Source: an uncultured Methanobrevibacter sp. (GTDB lineage: Archaea > Methanobacteriota > Methanobacteria > Methanobacteriales > Methanobacteriaceae). Taken from it: DNA of 64,000 nucleotides. Shown here in pieces: positions 37,534-46,074 of the stretch. The number at the start of each line of letters is the position of its first letter. Positions within the stretch are counted from its first letter, which is position 1. Under the pieces are notes generated by a model. It saw only the letters and a program-made list of their open reading frames with translations, made no database searches and had not been told where the DNA came from. The DNA is taken from positions 20,291 through 84,290 of the forward strand of contig NZ_CAMVTE010000006.1 of NCBI RefSeq assembly GCF_947170395.1. The letters are read 5' to 3'. The translations under genes were made by a program, and so were the position numbers.

Positions 37534-38475
37534 TTAAAAATCACTTAAAAATGAGAGTATTTCCATACCCATTTCAGGCAAAATTTCATCATCATAATAA
37601 TTTTCCTTTGAAGAGTCATAAACAAATACTTTGGAATTCTCAATTAGGCTCTCCAATGGAATCATATCATCTTTAGGGTCGAAAAACACATGCCCTCCAA
37701 TTCCTAAAATTAATGACTTGGCTTTGATATTTGGCAATTTATCTTCAACATTATATTCCAAAATGCAATCGTTTCTAGATTTGAAATCATGAATATCCAT
37801 GAATAATCCATCTTCAACATAATCTTCCATCAATGCATCAATCTCATCATTGGATAACTTTTTTACAACCTTATCCGGCAAATAACCTAAAAATAATAGC
37901 CTGAAAATTGAAACAGATACATTCGAAAAGGAAGAGCTATATCCCTCCAAATAGAAATCTTCACAGGATTCAATAATGTTTTCCATACATTTAGCTAAAA
38001 TATAACGTTGAGCATATGTTTTAAAGGATGAATTTAAAACAATGATAAAATCCATTTCATCCGGATATTCACAGGCCCAGGTGTATATTTCAAATCCGCC
38101 CAAACCTTCACCAACCAAACCAAAAAGATGATTGATGTTGAATTTTTCAGCTAAAAACTGCCTTTTAAAATTAACACGGTCCCTAAAGGTATATTTAGGA
38201 AAATTATGCCTCAAACCGGTTGAGGATGGAGAGCATGACTCCGGAACCCCAAGCGGAAAAATTCTTATAAAAAAATAATCATCCTTATTAAAATCCTGAT
38301 TTTTAATTAGATTGTGATATTGCGCCAAAATTGAATTTCTGCTATAAATATGTGGACAATAAACAACAGCATTAGTTATATTTCCACCATCATCGTATTT
38401 TGGAATGCCGCTAACTGCATATTCCACAGCTACATTTTCAAGAACCTGACCTGATTCAAATTCAAATGAATCCAT
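37534..38475 (-). CDS. MetX-like alpha/beta-hydrolase paralogue 1, catalytic triad lost
   Basis: 313 residues from ATG 38475. The homoserine acetyltransferase-like layout is seen in ESCSPSSTGLRHNFP near 79-93, D-x-V-N-F-K-RQFLAEKF, and CEYPDEMDF after the elbow. The nucleophile elbow reads GEGLGG, with Gly124 in place of Ser. The expected Asp and His positions hold His262 and Asn292. All three catalytic residues are therefore changed, suggesting a non-enzymatic role. Homology to the other two copies extends 14 codons upstream of this ATG to an ATT at 38517, which is preceded by AAGGTGGGG. That ATT may be the real start. No membrane segment. Confidence 0.8.
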   Translation of the reverse strand: MDSFEFESGQVLENVAVEYAVSGIPKYDDGGNITNAVVYCPHIYSRNSILAQYHNLIKNQDFNKDDYFFIRIFPLGVPESCSPSSTGLRHNFPKYTFRDRVNFKRQFLAEKFNINHLFGLVGEGLGGFEIYTWACEYPDEMDFIIVLNSSFKTYAQRYILAKCMENIIESCEDFYLEGYSSSFSNVSVSIFRLLFLGYLPDKVVKKLSNDEIDALMEDYVEDGLFMDIHDFKSRNDCILEYNVEDKLPNIKAKSLILGIGGHVFFDPKDDMIPLESLIENSKVFVYDSSKENYYDDEILPEMGMEILSFLSDF

Positions 38476-38550
38476 TACATGATTGCCGAAATCCAGATTG
38501 AATGAAAAAGTAATAATATCCCCACCTTAACGCATATAATCCAATGAAAA

Positions 38551-39543
38551 TTATTGCTTGAACTCCTTTAAAAATTCATGGAAGTCATCAATAAAAGGAG
38601 AATAATCCTCATAACCACTAGGATCTTTTTGTGATTCAACTAAAATCACTTTAGAATTTTTGATTAATTTCCCCGGCAGAACTGAATCATATTCCGGAGA
38701 ATAATACAAATCATCGGTTGAACTGATGATTATTGCTTTTGCCTTGATGTTTTCCAATTTATCTTCAACATTATAATTTAAGACACAGTCATTCCTATAT
38801 TTAAAGTCATAAATATCAGTAAATAAACCTTCATCCACAAAGTCATCCATCAACACATCGATTTCATCATTTGACATTTTTTGAAAAATCTGTTTTGTGA
38901 AATAGTTTGAATACAATAACCTATAAATTGAAACCATTATTCTAGATATGTTTTCGCTGTACATCTCATTATAGAAATCATCATTTGATTCTATAATGCT
39001 TTCTATAGCTTTTGAAATAACATATCTGTAACCGTTGGTTTTATAGGAGCTGTTTCCGATTATTAAAAAGTCCATTTCATCAGGATATTCGCAGGCCCAG
39101 GTATAAATCTCATATCCTCCTGATCCTCGCCCTGCAATTCCGTGAACCTTATCCATGTCAAATTTTTCTTTTAAGAATTGCCTTTTGAAATTGACCCTAT
39201 CCTTAAGGGTGTAACTTGGAAAATTATGTTTTAAACCGGTGGATGATGGTGAACAGGACTCCGGAAAACCTAAGGTAGTTATGGAAATAAAACAGTATTC
39301 CTTTTCATCAAACGGTTCTCCTTTACCTGTAAGATGATATTCATCTAGAAAAGAGGAATAATTCCCATTATATTTATGACAATAGATTATTGCATTTATT
39401 ATCCTGCCATCTTCATCATATTTCGGAGTGCCGTAAATGGAATACTCGACTTCAACATCTTTAAGAACCTGTCCATTCTCAAACTCAAATTCCTCTAAAA
39501 TATGTTTGCCATATCCTAAAATTGAGTCATTATTCCGAAACAT
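38551..39543 (-). CDS. MetX-like alpha/beta-hydrolase paralogue 2, nucleophile and His lost
   Basis: 330 residues. Same architecture as its neighbours, with ESCSPSSTGLKHNFP near 96-110. The elbow reads GRGSGG, with Gly140 at the nucleophile position. A Ser sits one residue later, where it could not act normally. The acid Asp is kept in SSTDDLYYSP, but the His position is Pro within ESQKDPS. Closest to paralogue 1 (shared ACEYPDEMDF, NDEID.LM.D, FK.RNDC). ATG 39543 follows AGGGTGTATTA, and the 20-residue N-terminal extension is the same length as the ATT-initiated versions of the other two copies. Gap to paralogue 1 is 75 bp. Confidence 0.8.
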   Translation of the reverse strand: MFRNNDSILGYGKHILEEFEFENGQVLKDVEVEYSIYGTPKYDEDGRIINAIIYCHKYNGNYSSFLDEYHLTGKGEPFDEKEYCFISITTLGFPESCSPSSTGLKHNFPSYTLKDRVNFKRQFLKEKFDMDKVHGIAGRGSGGYEIYTWACEYPDEMDFLIIGNSSYKTNGYRYVISKAIESIIESNDDFYNEMYSENISRIMVSIYRLLYSNYFTKQIFQKMSNDEIDVLMDDFVDEGLFTDIYDFKYRNDCVLNYNVEDKLENIKAKAIIISSTDDLYYSPEYDSVLPGKLIKNSKVILVESQKDPSGYEDYSPFIDDFHEFLKEFKQ

Positions 39544-39689
39544 TAATACACCCTACCAAATAATTATTATTATAATAATGTCTGATTTTGAGCATATATA
39601 AAACTATCTACAATAAACAAAAAAATAAAAAAAATATGTACAAAATCACTAATTTTTAAAAAAAAATAAACAATATTCAATATTGATGT

Positions 39690-39965
39690 TTACAGGTCCT
39701 CTAAAAAACTTGACAGAAACACATTCATTTCAATTTCTTCACGAGCAATGAAATCATCTAACCTAAACTGGGCAACATCACTTTGGAAAGGATACAGATT
39801 ATCCTCAAAATACATCTTCAACTTCAAGACATCACCAGAAATTTCAGTCTCATCATCCAAATTGTCATTCAAGAAATTCATTTGATTCAATGACAGTCCC
39901 AATGCATGATATTCGATGAAATTTTTGTCTCCAACCTTGCCATAATCAACTATTTTAACAATCAT
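39690..39965 (-). CDS. Small acidic hypothetical protein coupled to paralogue 3
   Basis: 91 residues, MIVKIVDYGKVGD..., soluble, acidic, with no recognised motif. A predicted mix of two strands followed by helices. The ATG overlaps the last codons of the upstream hydrolase gene and is preceded by AGTGATTTTG, so translation is coupled. I do not know the family. Its place directly after the only catalytically intact hydrolase of the triplet suggests a partner or modulator (inference). A 146-bp gap separates it from the start of paralogue 2. Confidence 0.65.
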   Translation of the reverse strand: MIVKIVDYGKVGDKNFIEYHALGLSLNQMNFLNDNLDDETEISGDVLKLKMYFEDNLYPFQSDVAQFRLDDFIAREEIEMNVFLSSFLEDL

Positions 39966-40905
39966 CAAAATCACTTAAAAAGTCTTTTAATTCATATGAA
40001 ATATTTTCAAGTTCATTAAAGCATAAATGACCAAGTTCTGAATCCATTACAATCAACTGAGAGTCATCAATCATTTCAGACATTGGAATGCCATCAAGTT
40101 CCGGCGGAAAATGAGGGTCCTGTTTGCATGCAATTATCAAAACCTTTGATTTTATTTTATCCAAATCATCTTCAACATTGAAATTCATGCTTGCCTCATT
40201 GCAATACTTCAAATCATAAATGTCAGATTCTATCATCTCATTTCCAAACTCTTCAAATTCCAAACTCAACTCTTCATTGGATTTTTCCCTAAGAGCCTCT
40301 TTGGAAAGTCCGAAGTTAAATTCCGCAAGACAAGCTATTCTTAATGTTCTGATTAATGAATAAGTCAGCTCTCCTTTTGCATAGTCAGGATCAGATGTTA
40401 TAATCTCATCAACGAATCTGGACAGAATATAGTCATGGCCTGCAACCTTATAACTGCTTACACCACAAATGATAAAATCCTGAAAGTCAGGATATTCAAT
40501 AGCCTGAGTAAGACCTACAAATCCTCCCATGGAATTGCCTATCAAACCTAAAATGTGATTGATATTAAACTTTTCTGCCAGAAATTGCTTTTGAAAATTG
40601 ACAACATCAAGCATTGTATATTTTGGGAATTTATTTTTTAAGCCAGTTAATGATGGGGAACATGAACCTGATGAGCCCAAAGCAGTCAATGAAACAAAAA
40701 AATACTTATCACTGTCAAAGGGACAATCCTTAAAGCTTAATGGCAGAATTTTATTGATTCCGGCAAATGAGCCTAAAGAACCTGCACAGTAGATTATTGC
40801 ATTTTTAATAAATCCATCTTCATCATATTTTGGAGTCCCGTAAGTCATGTATTCAACCTTGACGTCGCTCAAAACTTCCCCATTTTGAAATTCGAATGAA
40901 TCCAT
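39955..40905 (-). CDS. MetX-like alpha/beta-hydrolase paralogue 3, intact triad
   Basis: 316 residues from ATG 40905. The elbow GNSMGG places the nucleophile at Ser125. Asp263 in CKQDPHFPP and His293 in SELGHLCF complete the triad. SGSCSPSLTGLKNKFP near 79-94 corresponds to the substrate-loop motif of homoserine O-acetyltransferases. Likely an acyltransferase or esterase on a small metabolite; no methionine genes are nearby. An in-frame extension of 15 codons leads to an ATT at 40950 positioned four bases after AAGGAGGGAT, matching the N-terminal extension of paralogue 2. The ATG at 40905 has only a weak AGGA upstream. Confidence 0.83.
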   Translation of the reverse strand: MDSFEFQNGEVLSDVKVEYMTYGTPKYDEDGFIKNAIIYCAGSLGSFAGINKILPLSFKDCPFDSDKYFFVSLTALGSSGSCSPSLTGLKNKFPKYTMLDVVNFQKQFLAEKFNINHILGLIGNSMGGFVGLTQAIEYPDFQDFIICGVSSYKVAGHDYILSRFVDEIITSDPDYAKGELTYSLIRTLRIACLAEFNFGLSKEALREKSNEELSLEFEEFGNEMIESDIYDLKYCNEASMNFNVEDDLDKIKSKVLIIACKQDPHFPPELDGIPMSEMIDDSQLIVMDSELGHLCFNELENISYELKDFLSDFDDC

Positions 40906-41026
40906 TATGAATTCCTGCCTGTTTTCATCAAAAAATTCTTCATCAAAAATATAAATCCCTCCTTAAAAACTATATTAACTATCTAAAAAACAAAATATTT
41001 AAATTAAACTAAACAATGTTATTGTG

Positions 41027-41809
41027 ATGAAATATAAAATTTTAGAAAAACCCGATTGTGAAGATGCATACGATTTGGTTCATGAAGCGTTAAGAAAAAG
41101 GGCAACAATTGTTATTTTTGCCTGCTGTAAGGTTAACTATGAAGGTCGTGCATTAAGCGAACTTAACTGGGGAGAACGTATAATAATGATAAAACCAGAT
41201 GGAGCATTTTTAATCCATCAGGAAAAGAAAGTGGAACCTGTCAACTGGCAACCTCCTAAATCAAAAACAAGAACATACATCAAAAATGACAACCTGTTTT
41301 TAGAAAGCCACAGAAGAACTCCAAAAGAGTTGCTGACAGTTGAAATAAGACACATTCAATTCATCAATTACGCTAATATTGAAGACTTTGAAGAGCTCGA
41401 ACAGGCAGGATATGAAAAGGACATGGGCGACATGATAATGGAAAAGCCCCATATGATTGAAGAGGGTTTTACACCTACTGCAAGAGAGTACAGTGTCGAG
41501 CACGGATTTATTGACATTTTGGGAAAGGACAGCGACAATAACCTGATGATATTGGAACTTAAAGCTCGAAAAGCAGGTGTTACTGCAGTAAAACAACTTA
41601 AAAGATATCTTCAGGACTTTGAAAACACAGACAATGATTATTTAAAAGAATGCAAAGCCGAAAAGAAAAAAATAAGGGGCTTGCTTGTTGCACCATCCCT
41701 TATGGACGATGCTCAGGAGATGATTGAGGAAGAAGGCATTGAATTCGTGTCAATTGAACCTCCCCGCGAGTTAAAAAGAGATAAAAAAGTTACGTTGGAT
41801 GCATTTTAG
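41027..41809 (+). CDS. nucS: Endonuclease NucS
   Basis: 260 residues. The N-terminal ssDNA-binding beta-sandwich carries INWGER-like LNWGERIIMIKPDGAFLIHQ near 43-62 and EPVNWQPP near 70-77. The C-terminal PD-(D/E)xK nuclease domain has GFIDILGKD with Asp near 164 and ILELKARKAG with Glu and Lys near 177-179. NucS cuts mismatched and branched DNA and partners with PCNA. A C-terminal PCNA-binding motif of the usual kind may be VTLDAF at the very end. ATG 41027 was chosen; the preceding GTG is an alternative. It ends with a four-base overlap with the convergent gene. Confidence 0.95.
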   Translation: MKYKILEKPDCEDAYDLVHEALRKRATIVIFACCKVNYEGRALSELNWGERIIMIKPDGAFLIHQEKKVEPVNWQPPKSKTRTYIKNDNLFLESHRRTPKELLTVEIRHIQFINYANIEDFEELEQAGYEKDMGDMIMEKPHMIEEGFTPTAREYSVEHGFIDILGKDSDNNLMILELKARKAGVTAVKQLKRYLQDFENTDNDYLKECKAEKKKIRGLLVAPSLMDDAQEMIEEEGIEFVSIEPPRELKRDKKVTLDAF

Positions 41810-42285
41810 TCTAATGCATCTTCAATTTTTTTCAATTCGTTTTTATAGAATTCCTTTGTAAATTCATTAGCGGGAATTGAAGATGTTACGTGATGATTCT
41901 TCTCCAACTTATAGATAAGATAATCTTCATTTTCAAGAGGGATTGTCTCGCCATCAGCCATCAAATCAAGCTCATCCAATTCTTTGGAGATATTTTCAAA
42001 TTCCTTTTCCTCCAAAGCAATAATGTCATCCAATTCCATTTCCTGAACTTTAGGATTTAACTGCATCGCAATTGCTACAAAACCATTAACTTTTTTATCT
42101 GAAATTGAAAATTCAGAATGTCTTATTTCTTCCATAGACAGTTTAACATGAGTTAAAGTATTTTTTGTTACTGGAATTTCACTGGACAATCCAATCTGAT
42201 TGATTTCATAGTTGTTTTTCCAATTTCCGATTTTGTAAATAGCATAATTTATATCATCAACATTAATAATTTCTTTGTCGTCCAT
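41806..42285 (-). CDS. Hypothetical protein, soluble and acidic
   Basis: 159 residues from ATG 42285, MDDKEIINVDDINYAIYKIGNW. No signal peptide, membrane helix or known motif. Two similar segments, NYAIYKIGNWKNNY near 12-25 and DYLIYKLEKNHHV near 116-128, suggest an internal duplication of a beta structure. The start follows GTGATACA; a longer frame to 42345 begins in promoter-like AT sequence (TTTATATAAA near 42311) and is rejected. The 3' end overlaps convergent nucS by four bases, so the two transcripts are antisense at their ends. Confidence 0.65.
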   Translation of the reverse strand: MDDKEIINVDDINYAIYKIGNWKNNYEINQIGLSSEIPVTKNTLTHVKLSMEEIRHSEFSISDKKVNGFVAIAMQLNPKVQEMELDDIIALEEKEFENISKELDELDLMADGETIPLENEDYLIYKLEKNHHVTSSIPANEFTKEFYKNELKKIEDALD

Positions 42286-42383
42286 TGTATCACACGCATA
42301 TAAATATATTTTTATATAAATAAAAACATTATTATAAATATACATTAGTTTATAAAAATGTAAATTTCAATGGAGGTTAAGCT

Positions 42384-43106
42384 GTGAAAAAATGTCCTGA
42401 ATGTGGAAATCCAAGTTATGACGGTGCTCCTGTTTGTGGAAATTGCGGATATAAATTCCCAAAACCAAAAGTTACTGTTCGCAAGAAAGAAAGTATCTTC
42501 GAACAGAACCCTGAAGTAAGGCGAGAAGAAAAACCAAAAGTTAAAAAAACTTCCAATGAACCAAGTACACTCGAAATTATTAAAGAAAAAAAACTTATTA
42601 TTGGAACAATATTGCTTATAACTTTAATTGTAATTTGTGGAATTGTCCTTACTGGATCAAATAGTAACAATGGCCCGACAATTCAATCCAGCAATGCGGT
42701 TGAATATAATGCAGGGGATTTTTCATTTAAATACCCTGAAAGTTGGCAACCTATTAATATGACTGATTCAGACCATGAAACCGCTATATTTTTCGAAAAT
42801 GAAAATAATACAATTATTGAGCATTATAATATCACAAGCAGTGCTAATTCCCTTAAAGACATCAACCAAGATAGAATTAGTCATGCTTTAGATAATGGAG
42901 ATGCTCTTGAACTTTTAGAAACCATTACATTAGACGGTAGAAATGCATCAAACATTATTTTGGAAAATGCTGATGGAAACTACACCAGATATGTTTCAAT
43001 GTTTACTGACGGTAAATTGTATGTTTTCAAAATTAGTGGAGATTCAATTAACTCAATCACATCCGATTCTATAAACGGTGTGATAAATTCCGCAGACATC
43101 AAATAA
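42384..43106 (+). CDS. Zinc-ribbon membrane-anchored protein with PsbP-like extracytoplasmic domain
   Basis: 240 residues. N-terminal zinc ribbon CPEC..CGNCG (about 4-21), a basic and acidic linker, one membrane segment (about 71-90), then an outside domain starting GDFSFKYPESWQPIN (about 109-123). That segment is typical of PsbP/DUF4367-like lipoprotein domains. N-glycosylation sequons are numerous outside. Translation starts at GTG 42384, six bases after GGAGGT. Such zinc-ribbon/TM/PsbP-like proteins are frequent in Methanobrevibacter and of unknown role. It ends in a hairpin terminator. Confidence 0.75.
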   Translation: MKKCPECGNPSYDGAPVCGNCGYKFPKPKVTVRKKESIFEQNPEVRREEKPKVKKTSNEPSTLEIIKEKKLIIGTILLITLIVICGIVLTGSNSNNGPTIQSSNAVEYNAGDFSFKYPESWQPINMTDSDHETAIFFENENNTIIEHYNITSSANSLKDINQDRISHALDNGDALELLETITLDGRNASNIILENADGNYTRYVSMFTDGKLYVFKISGDSINSITSDSINGVINSADIK

Positions 43107-43140
43107 GTATGATTTAATCATCATACTTTTTTCTATTTTT
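43106..43140 (+). terminator. Terminator after the zinc-ribbon membrane protein
   Basis: Hairpin arms AGTATGAT (43106-43113) and ATCATACT (43120-43127), then TTTTTCTATTTTT. Confidence 0.7.
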
Positions 43141-43151
43141 TAAGTGTTAAA

Positions 43152-43979
43152 ATGACTAAAATCAAACTTGCTCTTTGTCAAATGAATGTTGTCGATGACA
43201 AAAAAGAAAATTTAAAAAAAGCCAGCGCCATGATTGGTGAGAGTGCAGCTGAAAATGCCGATTTTATTGTTTTGCCCGAAATGTTTAACTGCCCCTATTC
43301 CAATGATAAATTCATTGAATATCAGGAAGAAGAAAACACCAGCGAAACATTGAATTTAATTTCAAAACTGGCCTGTGAAAATAATACATACATCCTTGCA
43401 GGCTCAATTCCCGAAAAGGACAATGACAATCTGCACAATACATCCTATCTTTTTAACAGAAAAGGTGAAATAATAGCCAAGCATAGAAAAATGCATCTTT
43501 TTGACATTGACATTAAAGACAGGATTACCTTTAAGGAATCTGATGTTTTAACAGCAGGAGACGACTTTACTGTTGCAGATACTGAATTTGGAAAAATAGG
43601 TATTGGAATCTGTTATGACATTCGCTTTCCGGAACTTGCAAGAATCATAGTGGAAAAGGGAGCGTTAATATTATTCTATCCAGGAGCATTCAACATGACA
43701 ACCGGACCGGCACACTGGGAGTTGCTTTTCCGCTCAAGAGCACTGGACAATCAGGTATTCTGTGTTGGTGTTGCACCTGCATTGAATGAAAACGCTAGCT
43801 ATCACAGTTACGGCCATTCAATTATTACAAACCCTTGGGGAGAAATTATTGATAAAGCCGGCAAAAAAGAAGAACTGATAATTTCAGAAATTGAATTGGA
43901 TGAAATAAAAAAAGTAAGAGAGGAACTTCCACTTCTGAAAAACAAAAGGAAAGATCTCTACGAAGTCATTGAAAAATAA
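43152..43979 (+). CDS. Carbon-nitrogen hydrolase (nitrilase superfamily, omega-amidase-like)
   Basis: 275 residues. The catalytic Glu-Lys-Cys triad is visible: Glu43 in VLPEMF, Lys113 in HRKMHLFD, Cys154 in GICYDIRFPE. This set with the NIT2-like HLFDIDI segment points to the omega-amidase branch, which hydrolyses alpha-ketoglutaramate or similar amides. Cytoplasmic. It begins 46 bp after the preceding terminator and ends directly at the stop of the convergent HEAT-repeat gene. The exact substrate is uncertain. Confidence 0.9.
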   Translation: MTKIKLALCQMNVVDDKKENLKKASAMIGESAAENADFIVLPEMFNCPYSNDKFIEYQEEENTSETLNLISKLACENNTYILAGSIPEKDNDNLHNTSYLFNRKGEIIAKHRKMHLFDIDIKDRITFKESDVLTAGDDFTVADTEFGKIGIGICYDIRFPELARIIVEKGALILFYPGAFNMTTGPAHWELLFRSRALDNQVFCVGVAPALNENASYHSYGHSIITNPWGEIIDKAGKKEELIISEIELDEIKKVREELPLLKNKRKDLYEVIEK

Positions 43980-44825
43980 CTATTTTAGCTTAGCTAATCT
44001 TTTTTTGAAGTAATCGACTTTTTTAGTGCCATCAAATACTTCAATTGCAGTTTCTATGACTCTGACCTCATTTTCATAGTCATTGGCTTTTCTGTAAAGA
44101 ACACATAATCTTTTATATGGTGCATCTTTGGCCTGTTTTGCCTCAACATATCTTTCGTATTCTTTAATTGCTTTTTGAGGATTGGTCTTTTCCATTTCCT
44201 TAATGGTACTCATTGGAATAACCTTTACAACCGATTCCCCTGAAGCCTTTGCCTTTTGGCGTTTTTGAGCTTTTTTAATTGCTTTGTTACAGGATTTCTT
44301 AAAGTCCTTATCATCTTCACCCTTTCTTGCCTTTTTGATTAAATCAATAGCTTCATCACTTGCAAGATCTCCTAAAGCCTGAATTGCAGCTAATTTTACA
44401 CCCCAATCTTCATCTTCAAGACATTTTGCAATGTTTTCCAATTCGCCTTCAGCCTGAAGCTCGCCTAAAGCACGTACAGCAACTTTCCTAACTCCAAAGT
44501 CGTCATCATCAAGTGCTTCGACAAAATAAGGAATGACTTTTTTATCTTCAGTTTCTTTAAGTGCAAATGCTAAAAATCTTTTATCCTTTCCGTCAGCATT
44601 TTTAAATTCATCAATTAATTTATCGACCGCTACATCACCCATGCTTCCTAAAATTTCGGCCGCTTTAAATCTGACCTGCGCATTTTCATCAGTAGTGGCT
44701 TTAATTAATGGTTCAATAGCAGATTCATCACTAATGCCCACCAATGATTCGATAGCTTCTTTTCTAACTTTAACATCATCACTTGATAAATTGTTAATAG
44801 CATCTTCAAAATTTAAATTTGACAT
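43980..44825 (-). CDS. HEAT-repeat protein
   Basis: 281 residues. The first 190 consist of five or six HEAT/PBS-lyase-type repeats of about 31 residues with D..VR..A...LG signatures (for example NAQVRFKAAEILGSMGD, DFGVRKVAVRALGELQ, DWGVKLAAIQALGDLA). A lysine-rich bridge follows, then a TPR-like helical C-terminus. No catalytic site. It is a likely scaffold or adaptor for protein binding. It abuts the nitrilase gene tail-to-tail with zero gap. Confidence 0.88.
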   Translation of the reverse strand: MSNLNFEDAINNLSSDDVKVRKEAIESLVGISDESAIEPLIKATTDENAQVRFKAAEILGSMGDVAVDKLIDEFKNADGKDKRFLAFALKETEDKKVIPYFVEALDDDDFGVRKVAVRALGELQAEGELENIAKCLEDEDWGVKLAAIQALGDLASDEAIDLIKKARKGEDDKDFKKSCNKAIKKAQKRQKAKASGESVVKVIPMSTIKEMEKTNPQKAIKEYERYVEAKQAKDAPYKRLCVLYRKANDYENEVRVIETAIEVFDGTKKVDYFKKRLAKLK

Positions 44826-44998
44826 AGTAATAGGTTAGTCTTCAAGTTATATAAATATTCAAACATTAACGATTGAAATCTGCAATTTAAGGTTAACGGA
44901 ATTACTGGATATATATCCCCACTTCAAAACAAGTTCAGAAATCAAAAAAGCGAATGTTAATGAAAACAACGATTAATTAAATGTAAGAAAAACTAAAA

Positions 44999-45030
44999 AA
45001 AGTAAAAAATAAGAGAAAGATTCTCTTATT
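44999..45030 (-). terminator. Terminator after the SDR gene
   Basis: On the minus strand arms AATAAGAGAA and TTCTCTTATT (45008-45030) with a 3-base loop precede a long T-rich run. The hairpin touches the stop codon. Confidence 0.7.
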
Positions 45031-45800
45031 TAAATTGCTGTCCAACCACCGTCAATACAGATTAGTTGACCTGTACAGAAACTGGATGCGTCAGATGCCA
45101 GATAAATTGCAATACCATCTAATTCACCAGGTTGACCTAAACGGCCAGCAGGACAGTAAGCTGCAATAAGGTCCATGAATCCTTCCATTTCAATTGAATC
45201 AACGGTTAATTCTGTTTCAAATACTGCAGGACCAATAGCGTTTACGGTAATGTTGTATTTTGCCCATTCAACAGCCAAGTTTTTGGTTAAGTTCATTACT
45301 CCACCTTTAGCTGAGGAGTATGCACTAATTCCTCCACCAGGGAAGATTACTCTTGAGTGGATTGAACCTATGTTAATGATTTTACCATATTCTTGTTCAA
45401 TCATGATTTCTCCAACAGCTTTACACATGTAGTATACACCGCTTAAGTCAATGTGAATGTGTCTTTCCCATTCTTCATTGGACTGATCGGTAACCATTTT
45501 GTTGTTTCCCATACCTGCTGCGTTAACTAAAATGTCGATTCTTCCATATGCATCCATAGTTTTTGCAACTGCTGCAGTGATACTGTCGTAGTCACCAACG
45601 TCACATACTGCATACATTACTTCGGTTCCAAATTCTTTTTCGATTTCAGCAACGTTTTCTTGTAATCTTTCTTCTCTTCTTGCAAATAATGCTAATTTTG
45701 CACCTTGGCTTGCGTATGCTTGAGCAATTTGCCAACCAAGACCAGAAGAAGCACCAGTAATAACTGCAACTTTGTCTTTTATGTCAAAATAGTTTTTCAT
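45030..45800 (-). CDS. Short-chain dehydrogenase/reductase family oxidoreductase
   Basis: 256 residues. The Rossmann motif TGASSGLG lies near 15-22, NAAGMG near 90, catalytic Ser in NIGSIHS near 140 and Tyr-x3-Lys as YSSAK near 153-157. The C-terminus SFCTGQLICIDGGWT is typical of the FabG/gluconate dehydrogenase-like class. It oxidises or reduces a hydroxyl/keto group with NAD(P); the substrate is unknown. ATG 45800 was chosen: AGGTGG lies eight bases upstream, and a GTG start at 45812 would fall within it. Confidence 0.92.
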   Translation of the reverse strand: MKNYFDIKDKVAVITGASSGLGWQIAQAYASQGAKLALFARREERLQENVAEIEKEFGTEVMYAVCDVGDYDSITAAVAKTMDAYGRIDILVNAAGMGNNKMVTDQSNEEWERHIHIDLSGVYYMCKAVGEIMIEQEYGKIINIGSIHSRVIFPGGGISAYSSAKGGVMNLTKNLAVEWAKYNITVNAIGPAVFETELTVDSIEMEGFMDLIAAYCPAGRLGQPGELDGIAIYLASDASSFCTGQLICIDGGWTAI

Positions 45801-46074
45801 GTTTTTTACCACCTAAGGCAATAAGCCTATGTATAAATATATAAAATACCAAACTATTTAACTATTATTATATGATTTTCCAATTATTGTTCAAAATAAG
45901 TTATAAATATCTAGGATATAATAAAAAATCGGGAACAAAGTGAATAGAATATTTGATAAAAATTTTCCAAAATATCAAAAAAATACTGCAAAAGTTATAC
46001 TTTCACAATAATAAAGCATAAAAATGAAAAAATTAAAAAATAGATTAACAAATTAGTAAAAATGAGTGGTAAAA

